A model generated the notes under the pieces. The model searched no databases. It saw only the letters and a program-made list of their open reading frames with translations, and was not told where the DNA came from. DNA of 64,000 bases from Nephromyces sp. MM_2019 (taxonomy: Eukaryota > Apicomplexa > Aconoidasida > Nephromycida). Shown piece by piece: positions 62,433 to 64,000 of the stretch. The position numbers and the translations under genes were made by a program. Position 1 is the stretch's first letter; every line of letters starts with the position of its first letter. Location: NCBI GenBank assembly GCA_015657535.1, contig JADHZB010001894.1, positions 12,674-76,673 of the forward strand. Reading direction: 5' to 3'.

Positions 62433-64000
62433 TATTTTTCTTACATTTCACTATGCAACGAGAGGTTTTTTGAGATATCTGATACTTCCTGATGCACAAA
62501 CTTAACGAAAGTTTCTTCTCTTTTTGCGTAACCTACAGACAGTCGAAGTAGTTCAAATGAGAATGATGGCTTCACAGAGCTCAGCAGCAATCGTTAAGAC
62601 TAGGCAGCAGGAGGTTCTGCCTAGCAGGCTATGGAGTTCGAGTAGTGTGTGGAATGTGATGATGAGCTTAATAGAAGAAGGATCCTCACAGGTAAGGAAT
62701 CCCTCCTGTTTTGTGCGGAGAAAGCGTGCTTTTTGCATGACATTTTGTGTGTGTGCGTTTATCGTCTTGAGTGTTTGTATCGCTTTGTATATGTTTGTAT
62801 CATCTTGTGTGTATGTTTGGACCACCACTTTTTGTATGTGTTTGTATCGCTTTGTATGTGTTTAATAATATCTTGTGTGTGTTTGTATCACGTTTTGTGC
62901 GTGTGTTTTTAACGTACTCTGTGTCTTTATGTTTTTACACGCTCGAACAGCCACACTCATACACACAGTTACACACCCGCACACACATACACAGTCATAC
63001 TTATACACAAAAAAAGAGTTAAACAGGCACACATAGTTACGTACTCACGCATCCCTGCACTCACACACAGCCACGTCCATGCGCACACGGTCACACTTAT
63101 ACACACACATGAACACTTATACGCAAATATCTACGCACGCGCATCCTCCCATTTCGTATTCACATGCACTCTCACGTACCGCTACGTGCTAACACACGAG
63201 CCCGTGACTAAACGCTCTCGGCAAGGATGAAAAAAACTCACACATAAGATGATAAAAACAAACACACGAAAGGTGATAATTTTGTGACTGTGATGATGCC
63301 TTTACTTTAGAATGGCATACTACTGTACTTATTATTCCTAAAGAAGAGTAGTTTTGAAGGCTTATCACCTTTTTTTTATCGCTAAGTAATAGTCTTGATG
63401 TTTCAGGACGAACACACACATAACTGTACACAAAATAGCACCCCACGTAGAATGTTCATTTATACACATGGCGGCTCACGCACGTAGACATAAAATCACA
63501 GACGCATAAATCAAGTCAGACACACCCACTTCCACTCCAACACACACCATTTATTGCTTCCAAATCAACCCCGACTTCCACATCAACTCCCACTCGCACA
63601 CACGCTGAGCTCCCACAAATAAAGCAAACTTNNNNNNNNNNNNNNNNNNNNNNNNNNNNNNNNNNNNNNNNNNNNNNNNNNNNNNNNNNNNNNNNNNNNN
63701 NNNNNNNNNNNNNNNNNNNNNNNNNNNNNNNNNNNNNNNNNNNCACACTCTCCTTTGAGTTTCTCTTCTTGTCAGGCACTCAATGTTCTTGCTGAAAACT
63801 TGCTTTTCGCCTGCAACGATGAGGAATGTTTCCTACGCTCAGTGAGCTTCACTGTGTGTGCTATTGCACACTTAAGGAGCGACTCTAAGCCTAACTTTAA
63901 GGCCTTTGTAAGAAACACACAGGCAGCTAGTAAATGCCTAGCCTTAAACGACATCTTCAACGCATCTGCAGCTCGGAAGAAGGGCTTTAATCTTCCCTCC
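47429..64000 (+). CDS. giant multi-exon gene, unrecognised family, incomplete at the right edge
   Basis: Exons with matching phase: 50830-51242, 52158-52270, 52596-52714, 53170-54666, 55406-55663, 56137-56222, 56530-56716, 57308-57652, 58128-58350, 58789-59075, 59486-59732, 60038-60199, 60763-61082, 61307-61530, 62539-62691, 63776-64000 (open). Less certain 5' exons: 47429 to about 48079-48088, 48146-48247, about 48275-48370, and about 48808-50375. The ATG at 47429 is the first in its frame. The product exceeds roughly 2,000 residues. No signal peptide or obvious membrane segment is seen. Early exons carry long serine/proline-rich low-complexity linkers. From 55.4 kb onward the exons read as dense, helix-rich sequence (for example [51 protein letters not shown]), suggesting a helical scaffold. 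A distant gamma-tubulin-complex-like or solenoid protein is possible but not shown. 47.4-50.4 kb could be a separate gene. Additional exons in 61.7-62.1 kb are possible. Confidence 0.7.
54755..55010 (+). repeat. TG/TGGG minisatellite in the intron after the 1.5-kb exon
   Basis: About 250 bp of GTGTGTGTGGGT-type units, with GTGTGTGTGGGC variants, lies between exons 53170-54666 and 55406-55663. All three forward frames stay open, so the long valine/cysteine frames here are artefacts of the repeat. The regular GGG spacing could support quadruplexes on this strand, and alternating TG could support Z-DNA. Confidence 0.9.
60250..60735. repeat. CA-rich microsatellite intron (TG on the minus strand)
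   Basis: Interrupted CACACA sequence fills most of intron 60200-60762 of the giant gene. Most other introns of this gene carry TG on the sense strand, so this one is in the opposite orientation. Open frames on both strands here (for example 60159-60638 -) are repeat artefacts. Confidence 0.85.
62375..62430 (+). repeat. (GT)28 microsatellite
   Basis: An uninterrupted run of 28 GT units inside intron 61531-62538 of the giant gene, the purest dinucleotide run in the window. Likely length-variable between isolates. Confidence 0.97.
62741..63200. repeat. TG-rich then CA-rich halves of one intron
   Basis: In intron 62692-63775 a TG-rich half (about 62741-62930) is followed by a CA-rich half (about 62945-63200). 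The two are broadly complementary and could fold together in the pre-mRNA. Confidence 0.7.
63632..63743. other. assembly gap of 112 N
   Basis: A run of N in the last intron of the giant gene, flanked by CA-rich sequence on the left and CACACTCTCC on the right. The assembler probably failed in a microsatellite. The true length is unknown, and a short exon could hide here, although the phases of the exons on either side agree without one. Confidence 0.99.

Noticed and set aside
62148..62505. Cys/Val-rich frames around the (GT)28 run
   Set aside because: Microsatellite artefacts; neighbouring exon phases match without them.
63516..63779. Minus-strand frames crossing the N gap
   Set aside because: They contain unknown residues from the gap and lie in an intron.

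Overview
The window is nuclear DNA from a eukaryote with spliceosomal introns (GT..AG, mostly GTAAGT or GTGAGT donors). The gene set points to a myzozoan alveolate, most probably an apicomplexan that still has an apicoplast. The reasons are a multi-pass membrane cyclic-nucleotide phosphodiesterase of the architecture typical of that group, a histone H2B of apicomplexan style, and a bacterial-type leucyl-tRNA synthetase with a secretory-type leader as used for apicoplast import. Species cannot be named from the sequence alone.

Layout. 1-4.6 kb: AT-rich, no recognisable gene, with a 32-bp tandem repeat at the left edge. 4.6-9.1 kb (+): membrane phosphodiesterase in five exons. 11.2-11.5 kb (+): intronless histone H2B. 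12.8-20.1 kb (-): organellar leucyl-tRNA synthetase in four exons, convergent with H2B. 22.4-22.8 kb (-): small putative membrane protein. 24.0-28.8 kb (-): mitochondrial ATP synthase gamma subunit in eight exons. 29.8-35 kb: only weak exon candidates. 36.1-38.9 kb (+): single-exon 939-residue orphan protein. 38.9-41.5 kb: weak exon candidates. 41.6-44.4 kb (-): C9orf78/TLS1 (Hep59) family splicing-associated protein in six exons. 47.4 kb to the right edge (+): one very large multi-exon gene of unrecognised family, with introns full of TG (and in places CA) microsatellite, an assembly gap at 63,632-63,743, and an open right end.

I rebuilt the exon structures by hand from splice sites, reading phase and family alignment. 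For the phosphodiesterase, leucyl-tRNA synthetase, ATP synthase gamma and TLS1-like genes, all exon phases close and total coding lengths are divisible by three. There are no operons. The genes share a broad organelle and regulation theme: plastid translation, mitochondrial ATP synthesis, cyclic-nucleotide signalling, chromatin and splicing. There is no evidence that they act together.

The most interesting points are the loss of the editing-site motifs in the leucyl-tRNA synthetase, the orphan giant gene with its strand-biased TG introns and oppositely oriented CA introns, the orphan 939-residue protein, and a perfect 19-bp-armed hairpin at 46.1 kb. No previously undescribed system can be claimed from sequence alone.
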